From an uncultured Pseudomonadales bacterium (lineage in GTDB: Bacteria > Pseudomonadota > Gammaproteobacteria > Pseudomonadales > Cellvibrionaceae): 64,000 nucleotides of DNA. The translations under genes were made by a program, and so were the position numbers. The stretch spans positions 372,001 to 436,000 of the forward strand of contig CANKXO010000002.1 of the NCBI GenBank assembly GCA_947487765.1. Direction: 5' to 3'. This document shows, in pieces, positions 1 to 10,022 of this stretch (within the stretch, counting starts at the first letter, position 1; every line of letters starts with the position of its first letter). The notes beneath the pieces are model-generated. The model was not told the origin of the DNA. It did not search any database and saw nothing but the letters and a program-made list of their open reading frames with translations.

Positions 1-222
1 AGGAAAATAAAAATAACGTGATGTATTACCTAATCTCTGACTGATTTTAATATCCGCGATCTGTCCGCTGAATAATTTATGTCGAGCATAAACCAAGGTT
101 GACGAATCACCATCTGATAAAAAAACATCCATATAACCGTGCTGGTCAATATGGACAACAGCAGGCTGTTGTCCTGACTGCTGACCATCATACCAATACC
201 CTTGGATATCCATGCCTGACAT
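1..222 (-). CDS. M48-family metallopeptidase, N-terminal part only
   Basis: An open frame starts at 222 and runs off the left edge, giving about 74 residues that begin MSGMDIQGYWYDG. The pattern (a short Tyr/Asp/Gly start, then beta strands with 'YARHKLFSG' and 'DIKISQRLG') resembles the small beta domain found before the membrane-associated M48 zinc protease domain. The start ATG overlaps the TAA of the upstream DUF898 gene (TAATG), so the two are coupled. DUF898 genes are commonly followed by such M48 genes, which supports the call. The HExxH catalytic motif would lie outside the window and cannot be seen. The second Met, at 213, is an alternative start. Confidence 0.55.
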   Translation of the reverse strand, partial: MSGMDIQGYWYDGQQSGQQPAVVHIDQHGYMDVFLSDGDSSTLVYARHKLFSGQIADIKISQRLGNTSRYFYFP

Positions 223-1679
223 TAAATACCTACATCAATATCAAACATATCGTGAGTATCAGCTAACCCTTCTGCCAAGGTATTCACGTGTTGCTCTTCC
301 GCTGCAATAAAACCATTAAGGTCTTCAGACGCAATAAAATCTGTTTTCTCAGCATGATAACGAGCGGTTCTCACCATTGCCCAAGGAATGAAAAAGCCAA
401 GAGTTAAGGCAATACCCAATGTATTAGTGAATAGCAACATAGCATAAGATTTCACATCATAATCACTGGTGAGACTATGTTGCTTTAAGATCGTACTGTT
501 ATAGAGAAGATTATTATTAGCCGCATTAAAATAAGCAAAAACAATAAAATACGCTGCGGCATATACCACACCCATAACGATAAATCCCAATGCTGGAATT
601 AAAGCAGCAAGCAGACCACCTAAAAACATCGCAATTAATGCCACAATACCAAGGCCAAAACCTAAGGCAATCACCATACCGAAAATACGATAGTAGTCAC
701 TTGTTGTAGCGCTGAACTGAAACTTTTCCGTGCCATAACGACTATTATCTACAAAAAAGTGATTTCTTCTGTGCCAAGAAAAAGGAAGCAAAAATACCGT
801 TGCACCGGCAATAGGCCAGAGTATAAACGCTTTAAAAGCCCCCCAGTAAGTGCCATCAAAACCAAAATTTATATTGCGGTAATTACTGTGCCTCGCATTA
901 AACTGTAAGCCTTTAACGACTACCCAAGGAAAGATAAAGATAAAGAATACAATCGCTACTCCATAGAATATGGCTTGGTAGTAAGGAGGTAAAAAATTAC
1001 CACAAAAATAATAAATACCCACAATAGCAAAAGCTAACAAACGACCTTTTAAAATTTGTAATGGCTTGGCGGTATATTCAAAACTAGCACCATCCAATAC
1101 AGTATTGCCATAAAAATACTGTTTATTGCGTACTTTTGCCCATGCGGAATAGATGCCTAGGGTTACGATCGTCAGCAAAATATTCACAATCCAGATTTTA
1201 AAATATTCTTTACCATTACCATGAAATTCAAAAGACAATACTTTAGGGTAAGAAGCATCTGTTTCTAATTGATCTGTTACTTGGTCATCAGGTACTTCTT
1301 TGGCTAAATGATCGTTTCCACTGACAACGCCTGAATCAGCCATTGAGGATTGATCGGAGCGTGCTTTATTTTCATCAACACCGTTGCTTGCTGTCTCAGT
1401 AGATTCAGGCTCGTTCTCAATCAATGTTAACGGCTCTGACTCTATAAGCTCTGACTTAACAACCATACCTTGAAGGAAAAACTGCTGCTCATATTTTCGT
1501 GCTTTAGAAAGAGGCAAATTGCGCTTAATAATAGTGCGAGGTGAAGAAAATAGAGACCCGGTGATGCTATCCGATAGCTTTAACTTATCTCTAAGATTCT
1601 GAACAACCTGCTCTTGAGCAAAACCAGGGCGTAAAACACCGTGAAAAACAACTTGATAAAGGGGTTCTGACATAGACAT
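222..1679 (-). CDS. DUF898 (YjgN-type) multi-pass inner-membrane protein with N-terminal extension
   Basis: The protein has 485 residues. About 145 residues form a soluble N-terminal part: a small alpha/beta-looking domain (MSMSEPLYQVVFHGVLRPG and 'KARKYEQQF'), then an acidic linker. The remainder is a polytopic membrane region with repeated 'FxGxGxEYFKIWIVNILLTIVTLGIY' and 'NFGFDGTYWGAF' type segments, the signature of the DUF898/YjgN family. About seven hydrophobic segments are visible. Its function is not established in the family. It is translationally coupled to the downstream M48 peptidase gene, which suggests a joint envelope role. The N-terminal extension is not part of the core family and may be a separate sensing or docking domain (inference). 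Confidence 0.75.
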   Translation of the reverse strand: MSMSEPLYQVVFHGVLRPGFAQEQVVQNLRDKLKLSDSITGSLFSSPRTIIKRNLPLSKARKYEQQFFLQGMVVKSELIESEPLTLIENEPESTETASNGVDENKARSDQSSMADSGVVSGNDHLAKEVPDDQVTDQLETDASYPKVLSFEFHGNGKEYFKIWIVNILLTIVTLGIYSAWAKVRNKQYFYGNTVLDGASFEYTAKPLQILKGRLLAFAIVGIYYFCGNFLPPYYQAIFYGVAIVFFIFIFPWVVVKGLQFNARHSNYRNINFGFDGTYWGAFKAFILWPIAGATVFLLPFSWHRRNHFFVDNSRYGTEKFQFSATTSDYYRIFGMVIALGFGLGIVALIAMFLGGLLAALIPALGFIVMGVVYAAAYFIVFAYFNAANNNLLYNSTILKQHSLTSDYDVKSYAMLLFTNTLGIALTLGFFIPWAMVRTARYHAEKTDFIASEDLNGFIAAEEQHVNTLAEGLADTHDMFDIDVGI

Positions 1680-1831
1680 ATTTGCTCCTTACCATCCTTA
1701 ATTTTTGTTATTAGCATATTTTGTCATTCCTGAACGTAAACTTTACGTTCTTTCTATAAAAGACTCAACACTCACCCTGACAGGGCTATATTTTAATTCG
1801 AACTGGGTCACATTAAGAACTTCATTAGACG

Positions 1832-2677
1832 TCATATTAATTGGCCACCGGTCACTCGTGGATGACCCGCCAGATCGTCTCTCGTTAAAATATGATGAAA
1901 GCCATTTGATTTCAATAGCGCTTGTACTGCTTCAGCTTGCTGAAAGCCATGCTCAAACAACAGCCACCCATTTTCCTCTAAGTAATCCGACGCCTCACAA
2001 ATAATAGTCTCGATATCGGCCAAGCCAGAGTCTGCTGCAACCAGGGCTGTTCTGGGCTCAAAACGGACATCACCTTGGTGTAGGCACTTATCGCTTCCAT
2101 CTATATAAGGTGGGTTAGATACTATTAAATGAAATTTATGTTTTTTAGTAAGCGCTTCAAACCAATCACTGCGTAACAAATGAATATTATCTAAGCCTAG
2201 ACGCTTTTGATTATGCTGAGCTAACGCTAATGCCTTGGCATATTTCTCTAAACCCCAAACTTGCCAGTGAGGCCTCTCACTTGCCAATGCAAAAGCAATT
2301 GCACCAGTTCCTGTTCCCAAATCAACTACATTTTTTAATATAGAACGATCATCTGGCATCAATTCAAGCGCTAATTCCACTAACAATTCTGTTTCAGGGC
2401 GAGGGATAAGAGTTGAATCATTGACGCTCAATGATAACGACCAGAATTCTTTTTCCTGCAAGATATGAGAAATGGGTTTGCCTTGCTCTCTATTGGCCAA
2501 ATGAGTTAAAAAAATGTTTTCCTCATCCTCAGTTAGTACTTTTTCAGGCCAAGTATAGAGATAAGATCTTTCCCGCTTCAAAGCCGCACACAAAAGTACT
2601 TCACAATCCAAGCGAGGAGAGTCCGACACTCTTTTCAAACGGTCAGACAAAGCGAGAGCCGCAGCAAGTGTTAACAT
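1832..2677 (-). CDS. prmC: Peptide chain release factor N5-glutamine methyltransferase
   Basis: PrmC (HemK) uses S-adenosylmethionine to methylate the glutamine of the GGQ motif in release factors, which speeds termination. The 281-residue protein has the family's N-terminal helical domain, a Rossmann SAM-binding loop (DLGTGTGAIAFAL, near residue 118) and the diagnostic catalytic NPPY motif (SNPPYIDG, near residue 187). It lies 61 bp downstream of prfA, whose product is its substrate, the usual gammaproteobacterial arrangement. Length and motifs are normal. Confidence 0.95.
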   Translation of the reverse strand: MLTLAAALALSDRLKRVSDSPRLDCEVLLCAALKRERSYLYTWPEKVLTEDEENIFLTHLANREQGKPISHILQEKEFWSLSLSVNDSTLIPRPETELLVELALELMPDDRSILKNVVDLGTGTGAIAFALASERPHWQVWGLEKYAKALALAQHNQKRLGLDNIHLLRSDWFEALTKKHKFHLIVSNPPYIDGSDKCLHQGDVRFEPRTALVAADSGLADIETIICEASDYLEENGWLLFEHGFQQAEAVQALLKSNGFHHILTRDDLAGHPRVTGGQLI

Positions 2678-2738
2678 AGAATTAAATTACGCTTTGCAGT
2701 TATTGTATATCGGTTTCACAATTACTTTAATTATCAGA

Positions 2739-3824
2739 TTAGCCATCGGATAAAGCTGCCAACTGATCGGCCTGATATTCATTTACCAATGGCTGCACAA
2801 CTTCGTCGAGACTGCCGGAGATAACTTCATTTAGCTTGTAAAGTGTCAGATTAATACGATGATCAGTCACTCGCCCTTGAGGAAAATTATACGTTCTAAT
2901 ACGTTCTGAACGGTCACCACTACCTACCAGTGTTTTACGCTCATCTGCACGTTCTTTGTCAGAAACCTCTTGTTGGGCATTTTGCAACCTTGAAGCAAGT
3001 AACGACATCGCACGCGCACGGTTTTTATGTTGTGATCGTTCATCCTGACATTCAACAACCAAGCCCGTGGGGATATGAGTTAAACGAATGGCAGAATCTG
3101 TTTTGTTCACGTGTTGACCACCAGCGCCACTGGCCCGAAAGGTATCAACGCGCAAATCAGCTTTATTGATTTCTATTTCTGCCTGAGCATCTGCTTCAGG
3201 TAAAACGGCCACTGTACATGCAGAAGTATGCACACGACCTTGAGATTCGGTTTCCGGTACACGTTGGACTCGATGAGCGCCAGATTCGAACTTAAGCTGA
3301 GAATAAACTCCCTGCCCTACGATACGTGAAATAATTTCTTTGTAACCACCATGCTCACCTGCATTTTCACTAATGATTTCTATTTTCCATTTGCGCTGTT
3401 CTGCATAACGACTATACATGCGAAATAAGTCCCCAGCAAAAATGGCTGCTTCATCACCACCTGTGCCCGCACGTACTTCCAAGAAGACATTTTTATCGTC
3501 ATTAGGATCTTTCGGTAATAATAGCTTTTGTAGCTCTAATTCCAGTGGTTCTTTTGCTTTCTCAGCAGATTTTAATTCTTCTTGCCCCATGGCACGCATC
3601 TCTGCATCACTATCGTCCATTAGTGATTTTGCTTCTTCTATATCATCAAGTATTTGTTGATAAGAAGAAAAGCATTTCACTACAGGTTCTAGTTCTGCAT
3701 ACTCACGAGATAATTCTCGAAAGCGATTTTGGTCTCCAATAACTTCACTATCACTTAACAATGCACCAACTTCTACGTAACGTTCCTGCAGTATTTCTAA
3801 TTTTAAGAGTATCGATTCTTTCAT
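2739..3824 (-). CDS. prfA: Peptide chain release factor 1
   Basis: RF1 recognises UAA and UAG stop codons on the ribosome and triggers hydrolysis of peptidyl-tRNA. The 361-residue protein has the N-terminal helical domain, the PCRF region with '[17 protein letters not shown]', and the catalytic loop [13 protein letters not shown] with the universally conserved GGQ near residue 236. The C-terminal part keeps '[23 protein letters not shown]'. It sits between hemA (upstream) and prmC (downstream) on the same strand, as in many gammaproteobacteria, and is probably cotranscribed with them. Confidence 0.97.
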   Translation of the reverse strand: MKESILLKLEILQERYVEVGALLSDSEVIGDQNRFRELSREYAELEPVVKCFSSYQQILDDIEEAKSLMDDSDAEMRAMGQEELKSAEKAKEPLELELQKLLLPKDPNDDKNVFLEVRAGTGGDEAAIFAGDLFRMYSRYAEQRKWKIEIISENAGEHGGYKEIISRIVGQGVYSQLKFESGAHRVQRVPETESQGRVHTSACTVAVLPEADAQAEIEINKADLRVDTFRASGAGGQHVNKTDSAIRLTHIPTGLVVECQDERSQHKNRARAMSLLASRLQNAQQEVSDKERADERKTLVGSGDRSERIRTYNFPQGRVTDHRINLTLYKLNEVISGSLDEVVQPLVNEYQADQLAALSDG

Positions 3825-3912
3825 ATGTTTTATAATTTCAAAGTTTAATTTTTATTGTTGACTTATGGATAATCAGTCAAAAATTCAAGGAATATTTTTG
3901 TATAATTCTTTT

Positions 3913-5280
3913 CTATTTTTTTGATCTGATTTTTTTATTAACACTTTTTTCTTCTAGATGAGCCGAACTAAAATCATGCTGCTCAGGTATTTTTATCTCA
4001 GGAAAACCTAACAGTTGTTGGGACAACATTAACAGTTCGTGCTGCCCCTCTTCACCTGCCTGCTTTAGTTGTTGTGTTGGGTTGTGCAATAGTTTATTGG
4101 TTAGGCTTTTTGCCATTTGACGAACCACTTGCTCAGCTTGCAAACCGTTATCCAAATCACGTAAAGCTTTTTGCAAGACTTCATCACGCAACTGCTCGGC
4201 GTATTGCCGGTACGATTTAATCGCTGCAATAGAATGTCGTGCCCGCCGCTCTTTTAAGTAGTCAGCAACACAGTCGTCAACGATCAAACTTGCTTCTGCA
4301 GCCGCAGCCTCTCGAGATTGTTTATTTTCATCGATGACATCTCGCAAATCATCCACCGTATAAAGGTAGACATCATCCAAGGACGACACCTCAGGTTCAA
4401 TATCACGAGGTACCGCAATATCCACCATAAAAATAGGCTTATGTTTACGCTGTTTTAATGCGGACTCAACAGCACCTTTACCTAAAATAGGTAACTGACT
4501 CGCTGTAGAAGAAATAACAATATCGGCTTCAGCTAAATAATCAGGAATATCTGCTAACAAAATCGCCTTGGCCGAAAACTCATCGGCCAACTTTTGCGCT
4601 CGTTCTAACGTACGATTGGCAAACAATATTTTATGGATACCTTGCTCTTTGAGATGGCGAGCTACAAGATCAATAGTTTCACCGGCACCAATTAATAGTG
4701 CGGTATCTTGTTTCAAATCTGAAAAGATACGCTGTGCTAAATTCACAGCAGCATAAGCAATAGAAACTGGATTGCGCCCAATAGCGGTATCTGTTCTCAC
4801 TTGCTTAGCGACACTGAATACCTTTTGAAATACACTGTGTAGCTCAGAACCTAGTACTGCTGCTTCCTGAGCAACAGCGTAACTCGATTTCATCTGCCCT
4901 AAAATCTGTGGTTCACCCAACACCATAGAATCCAACCCACAGGCAACTTTCATCATATGAGTAACGGCTATATCACCCTCATAGGCATAAAAACAGTCAG
5001 ACAACTGGGATAAACTCAGCTGATGAAACTTGGCAAACCAAGCAAATAGAGATTCCTGTAATAACTGCTGGTCAATAGAGTATCCAGCCTCACTGACTTC
5101 GCCTGAGATATATAATTCCGTTCGATTACAGGTAGACAAAATAGCAGCTTCTTCTGCAGGTGTTTCATTCACTAACTGCTGTAGCGCAGAAACCATGGTT
5201 TCTGGTGCGAAAGTGACACGTTCTCGCAAATCGACCGTTGCGCTCTCGTGGTTAATGCCAATAACAAACAATGGAATCAT
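3913..5280 (-). CDS. hemA: Glutamyl-tRNA reductase
   Basis: HemA reduces glutamyl-tRNA(Glu) with NADPH to glutamate-1-semialdehyde, the first step of C5 tetrapyrrole synthesis, which feeds haem and the cobalamin genes at the other end of the window. The active-site cysteine is C51 in [10 protein letters not shown]. The signature [15 protein letters not shown] and the NADPH-binding '[17 protein letters not shown]' follow, and the C-terminal dimerisation helices are complete. At 455 residues it is slightly longer than typical because of a polar C-terminal tail ending in Lys/Arg. It is transcribed divergently from the TPR-lipoprotein/lolB/ispE strand. Confidence 0.96.
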   Translation of the reverse strand: MIPLFVIGINHESATVDLRERVTFAPETMVSALQQLVNETPAEEAAILSTCNRTELYISGEVSEAGYSIDQQLLQESLFAWFAKFHQLSLSQLSDCFYAYEGDIAVTHMMKVACGLDSMVLGEPQILGQMKSSYAVAQEAAVLGSELHSVFQKVFSVAKQVRTDTAIGRNPVSIAYAAVNLAQRIFSDLKQDTALLIGAGETIDLVARHLKEQGIHKILFANRTLERAQKLADEFSAKAILLADIPDYLAEADIVISSTASQLPILGKGAVESALKQRKHKPIFMVDIAVPRDIEPEVSSLDDVYLYTVDDLRDVIDENKQSREAAAAEASLIVDDCVADYLKERRARHSIAAIKSYRQYAEQLRDEVLQKALRDLDNGLQAEQVVRQMAKSLTNKLLHNPTQQLKQAGEEGQHELLMLSQQLLGFPEIKIPEQHDFSSAHLEEKSVNKKIRSKK

Positions 5281-5515
5281 GAAAAACTAAAGGGTTCCGA
5301 GGTAATAGCGTATTGTCCGCATACCCGGCAACAATAGCAAGCTAGCGGCATCCTACTTTTTGCCCAATATGATCTATTTACTATAGCCTGCGTACTTTAT
5401 TTATGACGATTTACCTATCTACTTCTCAATAAATGCCCCCTCAGCCACCTTATACTTGGCGAAAAAGAACATCGGGTTTACACTGAGAGTAAGATTTGCT
5501 TGGCTTTACCTATTT

Positions 5516-7297
5516 ATGAGAAAACTTATACTGCCTTGTTTTTGCAGCTTTCTACTGATCCAGTCATGTAGTTTTCTGGATAATCAGCCTATTCCCCCAT
5601 CAGAAGGCGGTACACCAGCTATTGAAGCTAGCAAATCCTCGAAATCTAACAATTCTAAACAAGCGGCAAAGCCAACCTATAGCAATTTTGAGACTGAAAC
5701 TCTATATTCACTCATCGTTGCTGAAGTCGCTGCCAGCCGCCAACAATACGATATTACCCTTAACAACTATATTGATGAGGCAAAAGAAACCGGAGATTTA
5801 GGGGTTATTGCCCGTGCTACCCGCTTAGCTCAATACTTCAGGGCTCACGAGCAAACACTGGCTATGGGAAAACTATGGCTAGCTCAGACACCTGATGATA
5901 TTGAAGCGAATGCGATTGTCGCCACCGCCCATATTGAAAAACGCCAGTTTTTTCAAGCGCTGGACTATGCAGAAATCATCCTGTCATTGATTGATGTTAA
6001 TGATTCCAACGGCTATAAAAGTGCGGGAATAACAGAAACTATCGCTAATTTTAGCCGTAGCGCTGATACATTAACGCGACAAAAGCTCATTGGCCGTTAC
6101 ACAAGCCTTAGTGAGCGCTACCCGGATTTCACTGCCATCAAAGTAGGTTTAAGCATACTTTATGAGGCCCAACCTGACACAGCTGCCGCCTATAAAGTCA
6201 TTGAAGAGGCACTTGCTAACGATAGCGATTATTTACCCGCTATTATGCAGGAAATTCGCCTACTCCAAGAAAGTAAGCAGAATGAGTTGGCCATCAAAAA
6301 GTTAAAGACTCAGCTGGACAAAAAACCCGATGATGCTAGGTTGCGACTACTCTATGCGCGCATGTTAACTCAGACGGATATTGAAGCAGCTTATGAGGAG
6401 TTCACCCGCCTTTCTGAACAATCACCCCAACACTTAGATATTAAGTTTTCTCGTGCGTTAATTGCTCTTGAGCTGAAAAAGAAAGAAGAAGCTGAGCGAT
6501 TATTAAAAGAATTATTAAAGGTAAATTATCGTAAAAATACGATTAATTATTACCTGGGAAATATAGCTGAACTGGATAAAAACTATGATCGCGCGTTAGG
6601 GCACTATATAGCCGTTACCAGCGGTGACGATTATATTCCAGCCCATAGTCGCGCAGCCCGTATCATGGCGAACCAGGGTAATGTTAGCGAAGCACAAAAA
6701 CACTTCAGCAAACTTCGTACAGAATCACCTAATCGACGCTCACAGCTTTATGCCGCAGAAGCAGAAATGCTGGAACAACAGGATGATATTGAATCTGCCT
6801 TGGATATACTGAGTGTTGGTATTGACGAATACCCCGACAATATCAACCTTCGCTATACTCGCTCCAGCCTTTATGAAAAAACAGATCAGCTAGTCTTAAT
6901 GGAAAACGATTTAAGGCATATTCTGAATTTAGAGCCTGAAAACTCGGCCACATTAAATGCATTAGGCTATTTCCTGACAAGCCGGACAGATCGCCATGCA
7001 GAGGCATTCCAACTCATTCAAAAAGCATTAGCATCGAAACCAGACGACCCTGCCATTATGGATAGCATGGGGTGGGTTTTATTTAATTTAAAACGCTACG
7101 ATGAAGCCATTGAATATTTACGTAAAGCATTTGAGCTCTTCCCCGATCCAGAAGTCGCTGCTCATCTCGGTGAAGCTTTGTGGACACAGGGCAATAAGCA
7201 AGAAGCTCGCAGCATCTGGATAAACAATCTAAAAGATAATCCCAACGATAACCGTATAATTGATACCATGGAACGGTTACGGGTTAACCCCTACTAA
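5516..7297 (+). CDS. Tetratricopeptide-repeat lipoprotein
   Basis: About 593 residues. The ATG at 5516 is preferred over an upstream in-frame TTG because it gives a proper lipoprotein signal, MRKLILPCFCSFLLIQSC, with the lipid-accepting cysteine near residue 18. The rest is a TPR superhelix, with repeats clear in the C-terminal half ('NALGYFLTSRTDRHAEAFQLI', 'MDSMGWVLFNLKRYDEAIEYL'). Such proteins commonly precede lolB in gammaproteobacteria and are thought to act as periplasmic or outer-membrane scaffolds. No enzymatic motif is visible. It is followed after 62 bp by lolB on the same strand, suggesting an outer-membrane biogenesis link (inference). Confidence 0.8.
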   Translation: MRKLILPCFCSFLLIQSCSFLDNQPIPPSEGGTPAIEASKSSKSNNSKQAAKPTYSNFETETLYSLIVAEVAASRQQYDITLNNYIDEAKETGDLGVIARATRLAQYFRAHEQTLAMGKLWLAQTPDDIEANAIVATAHIEKRQFFQALDYAEIILSLIDVNDSNGYKSAGITETIANFSRSADTLTRQKLIGRYTSLSERYPDFTAIKVGLSILYEAQPDTAAAYKVIEEALANDSDYLPAIMQEIRLLQESKQNELAIKKLKTQLDKKPDDARLRLLYARMLTQTDIEAAYEEFTRLSEQSPQHLDIKFSRALIALELKKKEEAERLLKELLKVNYRKNTINYYLGNIAELDKNYDRALGHYIAVTSGDDYIPAHSRAARIMANQGNVSEAQKHFSKLRTESPNRRSQLYAAEAEMLEQQDDIESALDILSVGIDEYPDNINLRYTRSSLYEKTDQLVLMENDLRHILNLEPENSATLNALGYFLTSRTDRHAEAFQLIQKALASKPDDPAIMDSMGWVLFNLKRYDEAIEYLRKAFELFPDPEVAAHLGEALWTQGNKQEARSIWINNLKDNPNDNRIIDTMERLRVNPY

Positions 7298-7359
7298 TAT
7301 TGCTCTACCCTATTTGACTCAATAACCTTGGTTTATTCTCTTACTACGTAATTGACCTT

Positions 7360-7941
7360 ATGATTCGTCGTTCATTTTTACTATGTTTACTGGCACTGTT
7401 ACTGATCAACTGTAGCCAGACACCTTCTGTAGACTACCCACCACCGTCATTATCAACAGCACCACCCCCTGCACAATGGTCTATTAAGGCTAAATTAGGT
7501 ATCCGCACAGCAGAAGATAGTGGCAGTGTCACTTTGGACTGGCAACAAACAGATTCTGACTTCAGTATTAAGATTCAAGGGCCTTTAGGGCAAGGCAATG
7601 CAACGATCAGCGGTAACGAGGCGTACGTTCTGATAGAACAACCTGGGAAACCACCCTTGCAATCAACCGATGCAGCCACATTAATTAAAGAAACTTTTGG
7701 TTGGTCCTTACCTATCGATAACTTTAAATTTTGGGTTCGGGGTATCGCCAACCCAGAATCACCCATACATTCCGTCAACTACGGCCCAACTGGCACACTA
7801 TCAACATTAGAGCAGTCGCAGTGGGTTCTCGACTATAGTCGCTACAAAATTATTGAAAGGTGGCAGTTGCCCGGCCGTATCCGTGCCAAACAGGCAGAGA
7901 CTCAACTCACATTAATCATACGTGAATGGCAGCTACTGTAA
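7360..7941 (+). CDS. lolB: Outer-membrane lipoprotein receptor LolB
   Basis: LolB accepts lipoproteins from the periplasmic carrier LolA and inserts them in the outer membrane. The 193-residue product has a lipoprotein signal with a cysteine after 'LLALLLINC', and a LolB-type half-barrel start (PPPAQWSIKAKLGIRT) with 'GSVTLDWQQ' and 'GPLGQGNATISG' segments. The C-terminal part ends '...RIRAKQAETQLTLIIREWQL', typical of the family. It lies directly upstream of ispE, the conserved gammaproteobacterial order, with at most a short overlap. Confidence 0.92.
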   Translation: MIRRSFLLCLLALLLINCSQTPSVDYPPPSLSTAPPPAQWSIKAKLGIRTAEDSGSVTLDWQQTDSDFSIKIQGPLGQGNATISGNEAYVLIEQPGKPPLQSTDAATLIKETFGWSLPIDNFKFWVRGIANPESPIHSVNYGPTGTLSTLEQSQWVLDYSRYKIIERWQLPGRIRAKQAETQLTLIIREWQLL

Positions 7942-7958
7942 TTGAGTCAAAATCGCTA

Positions 7959-8813
7959 ATGAATCTAACTCTACTTTCTCCAGCTAAACTGAATCTATTC
8001 CTACACATACTAGGCCGCCGCACTGATGGCTATCATCAGCTGCAAACGGTTTTTCAGTTACTGGATTATGGCGATACAATGAATTTTGCTTTGCGGGATG
8101 ATAAGCAAATCGTTTTATCCAAAGCCATAGCCGGTATTGAGAATGAAGATAACTTAATCATTAAAGCAGCAAAGGCCTTACAGACCTCTACAGGCTCGCA
8201 CCAGGCAAGTGGTGTAACCATTCAAATCGATAAACAACTACCCATGGGTGGCGGCCTAGGTGGTGGAAGCTCGAATGCTGCAACGACTCTTGTGGCACTT
8301 AACCATTTATGGCGCACCAACCTCAATTGTAAAGAGCTCTGTGATATAGGTATCACATTAGGTGCGGATGTTCCCGTCTTTATACAAGGACATTCTGCCT
8401 GGGCAGAAGGCATTGGAGAGCAATTACAAGCCATTGATTTACCTGAAAAATGGTTTTTAGTCATTAAACCTGACTGTCATGTGCCTACAATTGATATTTT
8501 TTCTCGTGAAGAATTGACAAGAGACACCCTCGCCATTACAGTAGCGGCCTTCTTTGAGCAGGGCGGTAAAAACGACTGCGAATTGGTCGTTTGTAAGTAC
8601 TACCCTGAAGTGGCAAAAGCCCTTAAATGGTTACGTAATCATACGACTGCCCGGCTCACAGGAACAGGTGCTTGCATATTTGCTGCATTTTCAAATGAAA
8701 GTGATGCAAAGCGTGTATATAAAGAAGCACTCAAACAAGGGGAAGAAAATCGCTGGGCCTGTTTTGTTGCCAAAGGCATTAATCAGTCAGCTGTATTACC
8801 CTTCCTTTCGTAA
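7959..8813 (+). CDS. ispE: 4-diphosphocytidyl-2-C-methyl-D-erythritol kinase
   Basis: IspE phosphorylates CDP-methylerythritol with ATP in the MEP isoprenoid pathway. It is a GHMP kinase with the ATP-binding glycine-rich motif PMGGGLGGGSSNAATTL and the N-terminal SPAKLNLFLHILGRRTDGYH. The start at 7959 gives 284 residues, the usual length, with the family-typical sequence starting within ten residues of the N terminus. An in-frame ATG at 7926 would overlap lolB by 16 bases and add 11 residues with no family match, so it is less likely. The C-terminal 'RLTGTGACIFAAF' is the second conserved GHMP motif. Confidence 0.95.
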   Translation: MNLTLLSPAKLNLFLHILGRRTDGYHQLQTVFQLLDYGDTMNFALRDDKQIVLSKAIAGIENEDNLIIKAAKALQTSTGSHQASGVTIQIDKQLPMGGGLGGGSSNAATTLVALNHLWRTNLNCKELCDIGITLGADVPVFIQGHSAWAEGIGEQLQAIDLPEKWFLVIKPDCHVPTIDIFSREELTRDTLAITVAAFFEQGGKNDCELVVCKYYPEVAKALKWLRNHTTARLTGTGACIFAAFSNESDAKRVYKEALKQGEENRWACFVAKGINQSAVLPFLS

Positions 8814-8828
8814 AAGAGCAATTATTAC

Positions 8829-8903
8829 TGGGGTGTAGCCAAGTGGTAAGGCAGCGGGTTTTGATCCCGCCATGCGGAGGTTCAAGTCCTCCCACCCCAG
8901 CCA
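8829..8903 (+). tRNA. tRNA-Gln (anticodon UUG)
   Basis: The acceptor arms TGGGGTG and CACCCCA pair. The anticodon stem GCGGG/CCCGC closes a TTTTGAT loop with anticodon TTG, the T arm reads GGAGG-TTCAAGT-CCTCC, and the CCA end is encoded. It lies between ispE and prs, a position seen in many gammaproteobacteria. Confidence 0.96.
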
Positions 8904-8950
8904 TTCATATCGATAGCTATCAGATTTAGAATAATTCAAGGTAAATCATC

Positions 8951-9892
8951 GTGTCAGATTTTATGGTATTCACTGGTACTGCCAATCCGGTGTTAGCAGA
9001 AAGCATTGTTAGTAAGCTGGGAATGCGTTTGGGCGATGCTACTGTAAGTCAATTTTCCGATGGCGAGATCTCCATCGAGATTAACGAAAATGTCCGCGGA
9101 CGCGATGTTTTTGTTGTTCAATCGACTTGCGCACCTACTCACAAAAATTTAATGGAACTGATTATTTTAGTGGATGCCTTACGTCGTGCCTCCGCTGGTC
9201 GTGTAACGGCAATCGTTCCTTATTTTGGCTATGCACGCCAAGATCGACGAGTCCGTTCTGCCCGAGTCCCCATCACTGCGAAAGTGGTTGCAGATATGAT
9301 GGTTAACGTTGGCATTGATCGCGTACTGACGATTGATCTACACGCAGAACAAATTCAAGGCTTCTTTGATGTACCTGTCGACAATATTTATGGTGCACCC
9401 ATATTATTAGACGACATCAAACGCCAACAATACGAAAACCTAGTTGTTGTTTCTCCGGACATCGGAGGCGTTGTTCGCGCCCGTGCTCTTGCTAAGCAAT
9501 TGACAATTGATTTGGCCATTATTGATAAACGCCGCCCTAAAGCGAATGTGGCCGAAGTAATGAACCTAATTGGTGATGTCGAGGGCAGAATTTGTATTCT
9601 GGTAGATGACATGGTCGATACTGCTGGTACATTGTGCAATGCCGCTACAGCACTGAAAAAGTACGGCGCCACTAAAGTGGTTGCATATGCTACTCACCCT
9701 GTACTATCAGGTAAGGCAATCAACAATATTACAAATTCTTCACTGGATGAGCTTGTTGTTACAGACTCGATCCCTCTCAGCGAAGAAGCTAAAAATTGTT
9801 CTCACATTCGCCAGTTAAGCTTGGCCCGTACATTGGCAGAATCAATTCGCCGCTTGAACAATGAAGAATCTTTGAGTGCAATGTTTGACTAA
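8951..9892 (+). CDS. prs: Ribose-phosphate pyrophosphokinase
   Basis: Prs makes phosphoribosyl pyrophosphate from ribose-5-phosphate and ATP, for nucleotide, histidine, tryptophan and NAD synthesis. The 313-residue protein has the flexible-loop region '[18 protein letters not shown]' and the PRPP-binding loop '[14 protein letters not shown]'. The start is a GTG at 8951, preceded by AAGG about ten bases upstream. No other in-frame start gives the conserved N terminus (MVFTGTANP), so the GTG is well supported. Confidence 0.97.
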   Translation: MSDFMVFTGTANPVLAESIVSKLGMRLGDATVSQFSDGEISIEINENVRGRDVFVVQSTCAPTHKNLMELIILVDALRRASAGRVTAIVPYFGYARQDRRVRSARVPITAKVVADMMVNVGIDRVLTIDLHAEQIQGFFDVPVDNIYGAPILLDDIKRQQYENLVVVSPDIGGVVRARALAKQLTIDLAIIDKRRPKANVAEVMNLIGDVEGRICILVDDMVDTAGTLCNAATALKKYGATKVVAYATHPVLSGKAINNITNSSLDELVVTDSIPLSEEAKNCSHIRQLSLARTLAESIRRLNNEESLSAMFD

Positions 9893-9964
9893 TACTTCCT
9901 GTGAAGTTATTAGCAAACATTCTCTCTGGAAACCTCTATTGCATGTGCAATAGTTAAATCAACC

Positions 9965-10002
9965 ACTGTAGTAGTATTTACCTGGTCGCAGATTACTACA
10001 GT
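9965..10002 (+). promoter_or_regulatory. Inverted repeat in the rplY leader
   Basis: A perfect 9-bp inverted repeat (ACTGTAGTA at 9965-9973 and TACTACAGT at 9994-10002) surrounds a 20-base loop. It is followed by TTTTA and then the rplY Shine-Dalgarno GAGGA at 10011. It lies in the prs-rplY gap, so it can act as a prs terminator or attenuator, or as a leader structure controlling L25 synthesis. The sequence alone does not decide between these. Confidence 0.45.
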
Positions 10003-10022
10003 TTTACTTAGAGGATATTACA

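Noticed and set aside
1705-2004. 99-codon rightward frame opposite prmC
   Set aside because: It runs antisense through a conserved gene's 3' end with no ribosome site; the prmC frame has full family motifs.
9936-9953. CTATTGCA/TGCAATAG palindrome after prs as terminator
   Set aside because: The loop would be only two bases and there is no T-tract; left unassigned.
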